DNA of 64,000 nucleotides from Flavobacterium frigoritolerans (GCF_025847275.1 NZ_JAOZEV010000001.1:519255-583254), one strand, 5' to 3'. Shown: positions 1 through 8,750, numbered from the stretch's first letter. Numbers and translations: made by a program. The notes: generated from the letters alone by a model not told the origin.

Positions 1-76
1 ACAATTAAAAACTAATCCATTTCCCACTCACACAAACAGATAAACCAATAAAAATCAACATATTTGCTTCTATACA

Positions 77-108
77 AAAGCTAACTTAAAAAAGAGTTGG
101 CTTTTTTT
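77..108 (+). terminator. Rho-independent terminator of an off-window gene
   Basis: A 12-bp stem (AAAAGCTAACTT against GAGTTGGCTTTT, with G-T wobbles) with an A-rich loop is followed by a T run. It probably ends a plus-strand gene lying left of the window. No gene is visible in bases 1-298. Confidence 0.6.
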
Positions 109-126
109 ATGCCTAAATACTAAAAG

Positions 127-169
127 TGAACTTTTGAACAAAGTAAAATTGGACTTTTAAACAAAGTAA
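127..169. promoter_or_regulatory. Pair of 20-bp direct repeats upstream of the MBL/AraC genes
   Basis: TGAACTTTTGAACAAAGTAA (127-146) recurs as TGGACTTTTAAACAAAGTAA (150-169), 18 of 20 bases matching, with start-to-start spacing of 23 bp. It lies 130-170 bp upstream of the MBL-fold gene, which is followed by an AraC-type regulator. A tandem regulator-binding site is an inference from position and repetition only. Confidence 0.4.
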
Positions 170-298
170 GACAGTTTGTTTTGATGCAATTTTGTACCAT
201 TAATTAAGATAGTCATAGAAATTTTAATTAAAAAGCGTTGCAACAACAAATAATTTACTTGAATTTGATTCCATAAAATTAATAATAAAACAAATCGA

Positions 299-1429
299 AT
301 GAAACGGTTTTTAAAAATCACAAAAAGAATTATGATAACAGTAATAAGCATTTTGGCAATTTTAACCTTGGTTACTTTTTTATATATGATGCATCCCAAA
401 TTTGGTAAAGCACCAGAAGGTAATCGTTTGGAATTAATAAAAAACTCTAGCAATTATAGCAATGGGAAATTTCAAAATACCCATGACACACCAAGTCTGA
501 CAAAAGGATATAGTTTTAGCGGTATTCTTTATGAACAGCTATTTGGCAACCATCCAAGACGAGAACCTGTTACTTCCATTCCATCAGTAAAAACCGATTT
601 GCACAATCTCTCTCCAGATACTGATGTCTTAGTTTGGTTTGGACATTCGTCTTATTTCATGCAAATAGACGGAAAACGCTTTCTAGTTGATCCCGTATTT
701 AGCGGAAATGCTTCGCCGCTGCCAAGAACTGTAACAGCATTTAAGGGAACAAATGACTACACTGTAGATGATTTACCTGCAATTGATTATTTAATTATTA
801 GCCACGACCATTACGACCATCTTGATTATGAAACCATAGTTGCTTTAAAATCGAAGGTAAAAAAAGTTATTTGTGGTCTTGGAGTTGGAGGACATTTTGA
901 GCGTTGGGGATATCCCGCAGATAAAATAATCGAAAAAGACTGGAACGAAACAATTGTTCTAGAAGATGGTTTTAAAGTGCACACCACTCCAGCCAGACAT
1001 TTCTCAGGAAGAGGTTTTTCTAAAAACAATACGCTATGGTTATCATATGTTTTGCAAACACCAAATATAAAAATATACATTGGTGGCGATAGCGGTTACG
1101 ACACCCATTTTGCTGAAATTGGAGAGCAGTTTGGCCCGATAGATTTTGCAATTCTAGAAAACGGACAATATAATTTGGCTTGGGAAGCCATTCATATGCT
1201 TCCTGAACAAGTCCTTAAAGCTGCACAAGATTTAAAAGCCAAAACCTTATTTCCTGTGCATTCTTCAAAATTTAAGTTGGCAATGCATTCTTGGGATGAG
1301 CCTTTGGAAAAATTATCAACACTTAGTAAAGCTGCTCATTTACCATTGGTAACTCCTATGATTGGCGAAGTAGTAAATTTAAATGATCACACACAAGTTT
1401 TTAAAGAATGGTGGAAAGATGTAAATTAG
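299..1429 (+). CDS. MBL-fold metallo-hydrolase, membrane-anchored (NAPE-PLD/UlaG-like)
   Basis: A 376-residue protein with an N-terminal hydrophobic segment (about residues 11-30) that should anchor it in, or export it across, the inner membrane. The metal-binding signature HDHYDH sits at residues 169-174, with further candidate ligands in the ARHFSGRG, GGDSGYD and FPVHSSKF stretches, the order seen in the beta-lactamase fold family close to NAPE-PLD and UlaG. The family hydrolyses phosphodiester or ester bonds; the substrate cannot be read from sequence. The AraC-family gene starts 22 bp downstream, so the two are probably co-transcribed and the regulator may control this gene. The function is confident at superfamily level only. 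Confidence 0.85.
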   Translation: MKRFLKITKRIMITVISILAILTLVTFLYMMHPKFGKAPEGNRLELIKNSSNYSNGKFQNTHDTPSLTKGYSFSGILYEQLFGNHPRREPVTSIPSVKTDLHNLSPDTDVLVWFGHSSYFMQIDGKRFLVDPVFSGNASPLPRTVTAFKGTNDYTVDDLPAIDYLIISHDHYDHLDYETIVALKSKVKKVICGLGVGGHFERWGYPADKIIEKDWNETIVLEDGFKVHTTPARHFSGRGFSKNNTLWLSYVLQTPNIKIYIGGDSGYDTHFAEIGEQFGPIDFAILENGQYNLAWEAIHMLPEQVLKAAQDLKAKTLFPVHSSKFKLAMHSWDEPLEKLSTLSKAAHLPLVTPMIGEVVNLNDHTQVFKEWWKDVN

Positions 1430-1451
1430 CACTACTTAAATCTAAATTAAG

Positions 1452-2246
1452 ATGAAAATCGCCGAAATAAAATCGTGTCATATTGGTCCTGAAATTTCTC
1501 CAGAACAATTTGTTCCAGAACACATCTTCTTATATCTGGCAGCAGGAGAAATTGAGGGTTATGACGGAAATGAAATGCATACCATTAAATCGGGAGATTA
1601 TTGTATTGTAAGGAAAAATCATCTGGCTAAATACAACAAACAGAAAGACAATGGGCAATTTGAAAAAGTTGTGGTCATTTTTGATGAGTTTTTTTTGACT
1701 GAGTTTAAAAAAAATCACGCCATTACAAATGTAAAATCAAACTCTAAAAATGCATTTATTATTCTTAAAAAGGATGTTTTAATACCAAATTTTGTGCGTT
1801 CGTTAATGCCGTATTACAATGATGGAGGTGTTATAGATGAAACTTTTTCGAAAGTAAAAAGAGAAGAACTTTTATTAATATTACTACAAACCAATCCAGA
1901 GATTTCGAATGTATTATTTGACCAAAGTATTCCCGAAAAATTAGATCTAGAAGCATTTATATATCGAAATTATAAATTTAATGTGAGCCTCGAAAGACTA
2001 GCTTACCTAACTGGCAGAAGCTTATCCTCTTTTAAAAGAGATTTTAAAAAAATTTTTAATGATACTCCTAATCGTTGGTTAATGCAAAAAAGACTGCAAG
2101 AGGCACATTTTCAAATTGAAAGAGAAAGAAAAAAACCATCTGATATTTATCTCGATTTAGGTTTCGAAAACATTTCGCATTTTTCATTTGCATTTAAGAA
2201 ACAGTTTGGATACAACCCAACAAGCCTGATAAAAGGAAATTCATAA
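1452..2246 (+). CDS. AraC-family transcriptional regulator
   Basis: 264 residues. The C-terminal ~95 residues carry the double helix-turn-helix of AraC/XylS proteins: the VSLERLAYLTGRSLSSFKRDFK stretch is helix-turn-helix 1 and the DIYLDLGFENISHFSFAFKKQFGYNP stretch is the conserved signature of the second. The N-terminal part resembles a cupin-like sensor domain (HTIKSGDYCIVRKNHLAKY). It follows the MBL-fold hydrolase by 22 bp on the same strand. The ligand is unknown. Degenerate GTTTCAA repeats and a terminator lie downstream. Confidence 0.9.
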   Translation: MKIAEIKSCHIGPEISPEQFVPEHIFLYLAAGEIEGYDGNEMHTIKSGDYCIVRKNHLAKYNKQKDNGQFEKVVVIFDEFFLTEFKKNHAITNVKSNSKNAFIILKKDVLIPNFVRSLMPYYNDGGVIDETFSKVKREELLLILLQTNPEISNVLFDQSIPEKLDLEAFIYRNYKFNVSLERLAYLTGRSLSSFKRDFKKIFNDTPNRWLMQKRLQEAHFQIERERKKPSDIYLDLGFENISHFSFAFKKQFGYNPTSLIKGNS

Positions 2247-2313
2247 TCCTAATTATCACTTAAATAAGTCTAATTCCATTTACCGAAAATACAATTATGC
2301 TTGATTTTTTTTT

Positions 2314-2349
2314 GTTTCAAGTTTTTTTGTTTCAAGTTTCAAGTTTCAG
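2314..2349. repeat. Heptamer array GTTTCAA
   Basis: Units GTTTCAA, GTTTCAA, GTTTCAA and GTTTCAG with one degenerate T-rich unit, in a 7-bp register (one unit is 8 bp). The complementary word CTGAAAC recurs in a second array at 5900-5920. Part of the family of short word arrays in this genome's intergenic DNA. Confidence 0.6.
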
Positions 2350-2421
2350 AAAAACTTAGCATGCCTTGCGTATCTAAACAAAAGGCAAAAATCAGCTAAA
2401 TCTCCTAAATCTGCGTGCTAG

Positions 2422-2450
2422 AAAACTTCATTTATCATGAAGTTTTTTCT
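2422..2450 (+). terminator. Rho-independent terminator upstream of the proline dehydrogenase start
   Basis: AAAACTTCAT (2422-2431) pairs perfectly with ATGAAGTTTT (2437-2446) over a 5-base loop, followed by Ts. It ends the MBL/AraC transcript. Because it lies inside the longest open frame of the next gene (GTG at 2415), it supports the ATG at 2481 as the true start. Confidence 0.7.
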
Positions 2451-2480
2451 ATATTACAAACACTAAAACAATACATTATA

Positions 2481-3422
2481 ATGGACAAAGATTTAATACT
2501 ACTTGGAGCCAATGCTTTAAGAAGAGCTGCTATGAACAACAAAGCTAAAGAGCATATACTTTCTAACGAAATATTATTTAGCACTTTAAAAAAGGCAGCA
2601 GACAGATATATAGGCGGAGAAACATTAGAAGAAACAATTCTTAAAGTAAAAGAACAAAATAAAGAAGGTTTTAAATGCTCTATGGAATTTATGGGAGAAA
2701 ATACCCTAACCGAAATAGAAGCTAATGAAGCTACCAAAGAATTTATTAGAATAGCACAAGAAATTAAAAACCAAAAGCTAAATTCGACTGTTTCTTTAGA
2801 TTTATCTCATATTGGATTATCTATATCTCCTGATTTATGTCTGAACAATTTATCCTCTATATGCCAAGAAGCCGAAAAAAATAATATCGAAGTAACAATT
2901 AGTGCCGAAAATGTTGAAATAACAGACGCTATTATTGACATTTATAAAACTGCATCCCAAACCTATAAAAACACTTCAATTACGCTTCAGGCGTATTTGC
3001 ACAGATCACAAGATGATTTTAAAGAATTAATCCAAGAAAACGGAAGAATACGCATTGTAAAGGGAGCTTTTGATACTCCAGCCAACCTTTCAATTCCAAG
3101 AGGTGCCGCATTAGATGAGCGCTATTTATATTATGTTGATCAGCTACTATCAAAAAATCATCGTTGCGCCATTGCAACGCATCACGATTATATCCAGAAA
3201 GAAGCTGTAGCACTAATTCAAAATTACAAAACGAGTAATGATGTTTACGAATTCGAAAGTCTATACGGAATCCAAACAGAGCAATTAAGAAACCTAAAAG
3301 AACAAGGTTATGCAACTAAACTATACTTTGTATATGGTAAAGAATGGTATTTGTATTTGTGCAACAGAATAGCCGAATATCCTTTGAATTTATTTCAGGC
3401 ATTGGATGATATCATAAGCTAA
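2481..3422 (+). CDS. putA: Proline dehydrogenase (monofunctional)
   Basis: 313 residues from the ATG at 2481. The GTG at 2415 would run through a terminator hairpin, so I reject it. Conserved TIM-barrel signatures of FAD-dependent proline dehydrogenases are in order: the LQAYLHRSQDDF strand, RIVKGAF, AIATHHD, the FESLYGI strand, and the C-terminal YGKEWYLYLCNRIAEYP block containing the two arginine/glutamate substrate contacts. It oxidises proline to pyrroline-5-carboxylate and passes electrons to the quinone pool. No P5C dehydrogenase gene is adjacent, so this is the stand-alone type rather than the bifunctional PutA. putA is used here in the broad sense. Confidence 0.85.
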   Translation: MDKDLILLGANALRRAAMNNKAKEHILSNEILFSTLKKAADRYIGGETLEETILKVKEQNKEGFKCSMEFMGENTLTEIEANEATKEFIRIAQEIKNQKLNSTVSLDLSHIGLSISPDLCLNNLSSICQEAEKNNIEVTISAENVEITDAIIDIYKTASQTYKNTSITLQAYLHRSQDDFKELIQENGRIRIVKGAFDTPANLSIPRGAALDERYLYYVDQLLSKNHRCAIATHHDYIQKEAVALIQNYKTSNDVYEFESLYGIQTEQLRNLKEQGYATKLYFVYGKEWYLYLCNRIAEYPLNLFQALDDIIS

Positions 3423-3441
3423 ACTTACATGAATCTCTCTC

Positions 3442-3487
3442 AGAGTCACAGAGAACTAAATCTTAAATTTAGCCTCTTTGTGACTCT
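3442..3487. terminator. Bidirectional hairpin between convergent genes
   Basis: AGAGTCACAGAGA (3442-3454) pairs with TCTTTGTGACTCT (3475-3487), 13 bp with one wobble. The loop itself contains CTAAAT...ATTTAG. It lies between the ends of the convergent proline dehydrogenase and lipB genes, so it can serve both. Confidence 0.5.
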
Positions 3488-3504
3488 AAGAAAAATAGAG
3501 TATC

Positions 3505-4203
3505 CTAAACAAATTCAGCTTCAAACAAATCTGTTAAATGTTTTAAAATTTTAGCTTTTACTTCGGCTTCATCAACTTTTTCTACACCAAGCTCTACCTG
3601 AAGTGAAGTAACCGCTTTACCTCGAATTCCACACGGAATAATATTATCGAAATAACCTAAGTCAGCATTGACATTCAAAGCAAAACCGTGCATAGTTACC
3701 CAGCGTGAAGCACGTACTCCCAATGCACAAATTTTGCGAGCAAACGGAGTTCCTACCCCTAACCAAACTCCAGTTTCACCTTCGCTTCGGCCACACTCTA
3801 ATCCGTATTCCTGAAGAGTAAGAATAATAGATTCCTCAAGTAATCGCAAGTATTTATGAATATCTGTAAAGAAATTTTCTAAATCCAAAATAGGGTATCC
3901 TACTATTTGTCCTGGACCATGATAGGTAATATCGCCACCACGGTTTATTTTATAAAAAGTTGCACCTTTGGCTTCCAGTTGCTTTTCAGACAATAATAAA
4001 TTGCTCAAATCACCACTTTTCCCCAAAGTATATACATGTGGATGTTCGACAAAAAGAAAATAATTAGGAGTTGGTAAATCAAGTTCTTCTCTCCTATTCT
4101 TAATTTTTAAATCTACAACATCCTTAAATAATTCCTCTTGATATTCCCAAGTCGATTTATAATCTTTTTGACCTAAATCTTGAAGTTGGATTTTTTTATT
4201 CAT
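3505..4203 (-). CDS. lipB: Lipoyl(octanoyl) transferase LipB
   Basis: 232 residues from the ATG at 4203; the longer frame needs a TTG at 4218 that overlaps the upstream gene. Transfers octanoate from acyl carrier protein to the lipoyl domains of 2-oxoacid dehydrogenases and the glycine cleavage H protein. The family signatures are clear: RGGD (88-91) leading into TYHGPGQ, Lys157 in ARKICALGVR, HGFALNVN, and Cys191 in IIPCGI. Lys157 and Cys191 correspond to the catalytic lysine/cysteine pair. It follows the lipoprotein gene by only 4 bp and is probably translated from the same message. Confidence 0.95.
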   Translation of the reverse strand: MNKKIQLQDLGQKDYKSTWEYQEELFKDVVDLKIKNRREELDLPTPNYFLFVEHPHVYTLGKSGDLSNLLLSEKQLEAKGATFYKINRGGDITYHGPGQIVGYPILDLENFFTDIHKYLRLLEESIILTLQEYGLECGRSEGETGVWLGVGTPFARKICALGVRASRWVTMHGFALNVNADLGYFDNIIPCGIRGKAVTSLQVELGVEKVDEAEVKAKILKHLTDLFEAEFV

Positions 4204-4207
4204 TATA

Positions 4208-4960
4208 TTATTTTTCAAACTCTACTTCTAGCGCCATTTTAGTTGGATTTTCCATATAATCGGTAAAAGGGTATTCGATAGTTATCGTTTTACGATCTTC
4301 GCTAAATACAGCATTACTATTAGATACTTTTTTCACCTTTTTCGGGAAATTATATTTTAAAATATAAGTCGAAGAAGCAAAAATCATTTTATTCATTCCT
4401 AATGAATCAGCTACAGGCTTAATAGTTTCTTTAGGATTTAAAACAACTTTTCGATTAAACTTTTTTCCATCGTAATTATAACTAACTGTACTATTATTAC
4501 TAAAATTACCATCGAAAGGCAGTTTGGCATCTGATGATTTATTTTTTTCAATATTTTGAATTGCACTCAAGCTTTTCATCATATCCTGAAGTTCGTTTAC
4601 ATTTTTGAAATCAGAGTTTAAATTCAACAAAAACTGATTTTCTGTTGTATTCATCTTCATATTAACCAAAAAGTTTTCTAATTTTTTAAGTTCTTTTTGT
4701 TCTTCTGGAGAAAGTTTAGCAATACTATCTTTCTTATTTTTAAACATTTCTTTAAAAGAAAAAGTGGTATCGATCTTTTGTTTTGAATCATTCACTTCAT
4801 TTCCTAATTGTTCCCCTGCCATCTTCATAAGTGCCGATCCATCCATCTCTAACGAGAATTTACCTGTTCCGCTATCTGTAATATTGATGTTTTCTGTAAA
4901 AGTACAACTCGTTAAAGTTGCTAATAAAAAGGAAAAACTAAGAAATTTTAATAGTCTCAT
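4208..4960 (-). CDS. Lipoprotein of unknown function, paralogue A
   Basis: 250 residues from the ATG at 4960, chosen because it starts a clean lipoprotein signal peptide (MRLLKFLSFSFLLATLTSC). The mature part is rich in charged residues. It shares motifs with the next gene: TENI/TETI just after the lipidated Cys, a GSGT/GTGKF turn, LKYNFP followed by a basic pair and VSNAxA, then a C-terminal strand. The two are therefore tandem paralogues about 90 bp apart. I do not recognise the family. It lies directly upstream of lipB, which looks like operon convenience rather than a functional link. Confidence 0.75.
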   Translation of the reverse strand: MRLLKFLSFSFLLATLTSCTFTENINITDSGTGKFSLEMDGSALMKMAGEQLGNEVNDSKQKIDTTFSFKEMFKNKKDSIAKLSPEEQKELKKLENFLVNMKMNTTENQFLLNLNSDFKNVNELQDMMKSLSAIQNIEKNKSSDAKLPFDGNFSNNSTVSYNYDGKKFNRKVVLNPKETIKPVADSLGMNKMIFASSTYILKYNFPKKVKKVSNSNAVFSEDRKTITIEYPFTDYMENPTKMALEVEFEK

Positions 4961-5050
4961 ATGTAGATTATATTTTTCTTCAAAGATACGAAGTCTATTT
5001 AAAAATAGAGAAAGAAAGATGCTAAGTTCTATAGACACCACATTTCTGTT

Positions 5051-5779
5051 TTATTCTAAAACTACTTCTAGATTAGTACTCGCTGGGTCTTGCAAACAAT
5101 CTAAAAGTTGAAGCGTAAGTGTTAATGATTTTTTATCCGAACTAAGTATTGCCGCAGCATTCGAAACCGATTTTATCCTACGAGGGAAATTATATTTAAG
5201 CGAGTAAGTTAGCGTTAAATCTAAGGAATGGGTTTTGGATTTAAAATCCTTTATTTGGTTTTTGTTTTTTTCAATTTCAGCTTCATTGATAACATTCAAA
5301 GTCCGTTTAAAAACTGTTCCATCAAAACTATATTGTACATCAAAAAAATGTTTTTCGGCTGTAAGCGCATAATTATTCTCAAGATCATTTGCATAATCTT
5401 CTGTGTTATATAAATTCGGAACAACGTCTATTTTGGTAAAAGGAAATGTAATAATAGTTTTAAATTCCTTGTCAAAAGAACTCTTCTTTACATGCACTTT
5501 TACATTTGCATATTTTTGAAATAACTGCTGTTCTGACTGTGTATATTTAAAAAACGTCTCGTTGTACTTTGTAATGTAATCCTGAAAAACATAAGCTGTA
5601 TCTTTGAATTGTTCTTCTTTTGAATATTTTTCTCCCGCCGAAAGCATATAGCTATGCTCATCTCTAAGCTGAACCACATTGATAGTTCCACTCCCATCAG
5701 CATTTAAAGAAATCGTTTCGGTGACTTGACAACTTGTAAAAAGAATTATGAGTAAAAAAAAGGAGAAATATTTTTTCAT
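5051..5779 (-). CDS. Lipoprotein of unknown function, paralogue B
   Basis: 242 residues with a lipoprotein signal (MKKYFSFFLLIILFTSC), so probably anchored in the outer or inner membrane facing the periplasm. Similar by eye to the downstream lipoprotein, especially TETISLNADGSGT near the N-terminus and LKYNFPRRIKSVSNAAAIL near the C-terminus. Probably the first gene of the three-gene unit ending with lipB. Function unknown. Confidence 0.75.
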   Translation of the reverse strand: MKKYFSFFLLIILFTSCQVTETISLNADGSGTINVVQLRDEHSYMLSAGEKYSKEEQFKDTAYVFQDYITKYNETFFKYTQSEQQLFQKYANVKVHVKKSSFDKEFKTIITFPFTKIDVVPNLYNTEDYANDLENNYALTAEKHFFDVQYSFDGTVFKRTLNVINEAEIEKNKNQIKDFKSKTHSLDLTLTYSLKYNFPRRIKSVSNAAAILSSDKKSLTLTLQLLDCLQDPASTNLEVVLE

Positions 5780-5899
5780 GTTTTAATTTAGAGCCTTAGA
5801 ATTTGAATCGCTAATGTACTGAAGTTTTTGTATGAAAAAAGCTATGCCGCAAAGTTTATTATAGAAAAATCACAAAGAAAACACAAGTACTATTTTAAC

Positions 5900-5920
5900 C
5901 TGAAACTAGAAACCTGAAAC
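5900..5920. repeat. Heptamer array CTGAAAC
   Basis: CTGAAAC-TAGAAAC-CTGAAAC, an exact 7-bp register. This is the reverse complement of the GTTTCAG word in the 2314-2349 array. Bases 5780-6066 otherwise hold only the lysS promoter. Confidence 0.5.
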
Positions 5921-6013
5921 CGTTCTTGCTTCTCTCTTCTCTCACAAAAAACTCCTTATAAAATCGCAATATTTCTCGTTCTGAAAAAACTACAATTATT
6001 TTCAAATTTTGAA

Positions 6014-6044
6014 ATTGCCACTTTTTCAAATTTGACTATCTTTG
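6014..6044 (+). promoter_or_regulatory. lysS promoter, Bacteroidota type
   Basis: ATTG at 6014-6017 (-33 element, TTG core) and TATCTTTG at 6037-6044 (-7 element, TAnnTTTG) are separated by 19 bp. The lysS ATG follows at 6067. Confidence 0.65.
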
Positions 6045-6066
6045 CACACTTAAAAAACAGTATATA

Positions 6067-7767
6067 ATGGCCTTATCTGAACAAGAAATCATCCGAAGAG
6101 AAAAACTTCAAAACTTACGCAACTTAGGAATCAATCCTTATCCTGCTAATCTTTTTCCTGTAAATCACACTTCAAAGCAAATTAAGGAGTCTTTTGAAGA
6201 GGGTAAGAAGGTTATTGTTGCTGGACGTTTGATGAGTGTGAGAGATCAGGGAAAAGCCTGTTTTGCTGAATTACAAGATAGCGAAGGACGTATTCAATTA
6301 TATGTTAATCGTGATGTTTTGTGTGAAGGTGATGATAAAACGTTGTACAATCAGGTATTTAAAAAATTAACTGACTTAGGTGATTTCATTGGTATTGAAG
6401 GTGAATTGTTTACTACCAAAGTTGGTGCACAATGTATTCGTGTTGACGGATTTACATTTTTAAGTAAAACATTGCGTCCGCTTCCTTTGCCAAAAGTAGA
6501 TGAAGACGGAAATGTACACGATGCATTTAATGATCCTGAGTTACGTTACAGAATGCGTTATGTAGATTTAACAGTGAATCCTCAAGTTAAAGAAAACTTT
6601 ATCAAACGTACGAAGTTATATACCGCTATGCGTGGCTATTTTAATGATTCAGGTTATCTTGAAGTGGAAACTCCGGTTTTACAATCAATTCCAGGAGGAG
6701 CTTCGGCAAGACCATTTATCACGCATCATAATTCGCTTGACATTCCGCTTTACATGCGTATTGCAAACGAATTGTATTTAAAAAGATTAATTGTTGGTGG
6801 TTTTGAAGGTGTATATGAGTTCTCTAAAAACTTTAGAAATGAAGGAATGGACAGAACACATAACCCTGAATTTACTGCAATGGAAATATATGTAGCCTAC
6901 AAAGACTACAACTGGATGATGGAATTTGCTGAAGGTTTACTTGAGCATTGTGCTATCGCAGTAAATGGTACCAGCGAAGTTACTTTTGGTGAACACCAAA
7001 TAAACTTTAAAGCACCTTACGCTCGTGTTACAATGACCGATTCTATCAAACACTTTACAGGTTTTGACATTTCTGGTAAAACAGAAGAAGAATTGTTCGA
7101 TGCTGCAAGAGGAATGGGAATTGAAGTTGACAAAACAATGGGGAAAGGAAAACTAATTGATGAAATTTTTGGAGCAAAATGCGAAGGGAATTACATTCAG
7201 CCAACTTTCATCACTGATTATCCTAAAGAAATGTCGCCATTGTGTAAAGAGCACCGTGACAATCCAGAACTTACAGAACGTTTTGAATTAATGGTTTGTG
7301 GTAAAGAAATAGCAAATGCTTATTCTGAATTAAATGACCCAATTGACCAACGTGAGCGTTTTGAAGACCAAATGCGTTTGTCTGAAAAAGGTGATGATGA
7401 AGCTAATGGTATTATCGACGAAGATTTCTTAAGAGCGTTGGAATACGGTATGCCTCCAACATCTGGAATGGGTATCGGAATGGATCGTTTGATTATGTAC
7501 TTAACCAATAATGCCTCTATACAAGAAGTATTATTGTTCCCACAAATGCGTCCAGAGAAAAAACAAACTATAGAATTATCTGATGAAGAGAAAGCAATTA
7601 TACACTTCCTTAAAGAAAACGAAAACAAAATGGATCTTGCACAACTAAAAGTTACAGCTAATTTAAGCGGTAAAAAATGGGACGCTGCAATGAAAAATTT
7701 GTCAAAACACGGTTTGACTAAAGTTGCAGTTGAAGGCGAATTTAAATTTGTCGAATTGGTTGGGTAA
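6067..7767 (+). CDS. lysS: Lysyl-tRNA synthetase, class II
   Basis: 566 residues. N-terminal OB-fold anticodon-binding domain (about 50-150), then the class II catalytic core with RYVDL and the motif 2 region FRNEGMDRTHNPEFT, and motif 3 GMGIGMDRL at about 466-474. Charges tRNA-Lys in the cytoplasm. Most bacterial LysRS are about 500 residues. The extra ~60 residues at the C-terminus (starting near TIELSDEEKAIIHF) have a helical, winged-helix-like look and are, as I recall, usual in Bacteroidota. Single-gene transcript with its own promoter and a strong terminator at 7791. Confidence 0.97.
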   Translation: MALSEQEIIRREKLQNLRNLGINPYPANLFPVNHTSKQIKESFEEGKKVIVAGRLMSVRDQGKACFAELQDSEGRIQLYVNRDVLCEGDDKTLYNQVFKKLTDLGDFIGIEGELFTTKVGAQCIRVDGFTFLSKTLRPLPLPKVDEDGNVHDAFNDPELRYRMRYVDLTVNPQVKENFIKRTKLYTAMRGYFNDSGYLEVETPVLQSIPGGASARPFITHHNSLDIPLYMRIANELYLKRLIVGGFEGVYEFSKNFRNEGMDRTHNPEFTAMEIYVAYKDYNWMMEFAEGLLEHCAIAVNGTSEVTFGEHQINFKAPYARVTMTDSIKHFTGFDISGKTEEELFDAARGMGIEVDKTMGKGKLIDEIFGAKCEGNYIQPTFITDYPKEMSPLCKEHRDNPELTERFELMVCGKEIANAYSELNDPIDQRERFEDQMRLSEKGDDEANGIIDEDFLRALEYGMPPTSGMGIGMDRLIMYLTNNASIQEVLLFPQMRPEKKQTIELSDEEKAIIHFLKENENKMDLAQLKVTANLSGKKWDAAMKNLSKHGLTKVAVEGEFKFVELVG

Positions 7768-7790
7768 ATTTTATTATTTTATATTTAACA

Positions 7791-7819
7791 AAAAATCTGC
7801 CTTTTAGGCAGATTTTTTG
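7791..7819 (+). terminator. lysS terminator
   Basis: AAAAATCTGCC / GGCAGATTTTT perfect 11-bp stem with a 5-base loop (TTTTA) and a T run. Confidence 0.85.
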
Positions 7820-7856
7820 TTTTACATTTATTAGAATTTAATTAAAAACTATCCAT

Positions 7857-8516
7857 ATGTGTAGAATTGATTGGGATTTATTATTAAAATTTACTATCCC
7901 TATATTAGCCTTTTTTGCTGGTTGGCTTCCTATTTTTTTTGCTGACAAAAGAAGGACTAAAGAATTAAAATCTGAACTTAAATTAAGCAATGAATTTAAA
8001 GAAATTGAACTAAACTATAAAAGAGCTGAATTTATTTACAATCAAAAACACCAGGGATACGAGAATCTACTAAAAATAATAAGTAATTATTCAAAAGACA
8101 CTCGTGATCTAATTTTTGAAGATTTCTTGCTGGTTGTTTTTGAATTTAATTCTAAAAATGATGAATTAAATAATAATGAAATTGAATCTTTTTATGAAAA
8201 ATTTAGTTCTATTTCAAAAAAGTATAATGATTTATATCAATTATTAAACATCGAAATTCAGCCTTCAATTTTAAATTCATCTGATGAAGTATATGATCTA
8301 ATTGAAGATGTAAAAAGTAATTATAACACAATTTTTAAAAAATTCACAGATGACTTCCTTCCCAAATTCATGACATTCAGCATTGAAGAAATGGAAAAAC
8401 ATAATTATGAAATAAAAACTTTTTTTAAAAAATATCAATTATCATTTGATCAACTCAAAATGCAAATGAGAAAAGAAATAAAAGAAGAACAAACAAAAAT
8501 CAATAAATTACACTAA
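7857..8516 (+). CDS. Unknown membrane-anchored protein
   Basis: 219 residues. One hydrophobic segment near the N-terminus (about 9-28, FTIPILAFFAGWLPIFFA) followed directly by a basic patch, then a long charged, helical, coiled-coil-prone cytoplasmic part rich in Lys, Glu and Asn. I recognise no catalytic motif. It lies between the lysS terminator and a decayed small frame. Its low-GC, Asn/Lys-rich composition hints at an accessory gene. Similar TM-plus-coiled-coil proteins occur in many accessory loci, so no function is inferred. Confidence 0.65.
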   Translation: MCRIDWDLLLKFTIPILAFFAGWLPIFFADKRRTKELKSELKLSNEFKEIELNYKRAEFIYNQKHQGYENLLKIISNYSKDTRDLIFEDFLLVVFEFNSKNDELNNNEIESFYEKFSSISKKYNDLYQLLNIEIQPSILNSSDEVYDLIEDVKSNYNTIFKKFTDDFLPKFMTFSIEEMEKHNYEIKTFFKKYQLSFDQLKMQMRKEIKEEQTKINKLH

Positions 8517-8558
8517 AAGAAAAGTCATAACTGCATCACGCGATTAAATCATATTTCA

Positions 8559-8687
8559 ATGAATAACTTAAAAAAGTATAAAAAACTAAAATTAGAATTT
8601 CATCAATTGAGTGCATAAGAAATTACTTCAATAGAAAAAAGCGAAGAAGATTTAGAATGGCTAACAAAACAAGAAAAATCAACCTAA
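8559..8687 (+). pseudogene. Possible small gene with an in-frame stop
   Basis: From the ATG at 8559 the frame reads 19 codons to a TAA at 8616, then continues in the same frame for 22 codons with gene-like composition (EITSIEKSEEDLEWLTKQ) to a TAA at 8685. It looks like a ~42-residue protein interrupted by a single stop, or simply chance in AT-rich DNA. Weak call. Confidence 0.25.
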
Positions 8688-8720
8688 TTACAATCACATT
8701 TCCGAGAATAAAAGATATAA

Positions 8721-8750
8721 AAAAAGAGCTTCAATTGAAGCTCTTTTTCT
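8721..8750. terminator. Bidirectional terminator
   Basis: AAAAAGAGCTTC / GAAGCTCTTTTT, a perfect 12-bp stem with loop AATT between convergent units. The same stem core (AAGAGCTTC/GAAGCTCTT) recurs at 10555-10588. Confidence 0.8.

Noticed and set aside
157..453. Minus-strand 98-codon frame at the left end
   Set aside because: Overlaps the start of the MBL-fold gene and its upstream repeats; hydrophobic low-complexity composition expected of AT-rich shadow frames.
2415..2480. GTG start for the proline dehydrogenase
   Set aside because: The extension runs through a terminator hairpin (2422-2450); the ATG at 2481 gives the expected N-terminus.
6000..6066. Riboswitch or T-box upstream of lysS
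   Set aside because: The leader between promoter and ATG is only about 15-20 bases; there is no room and no structure.
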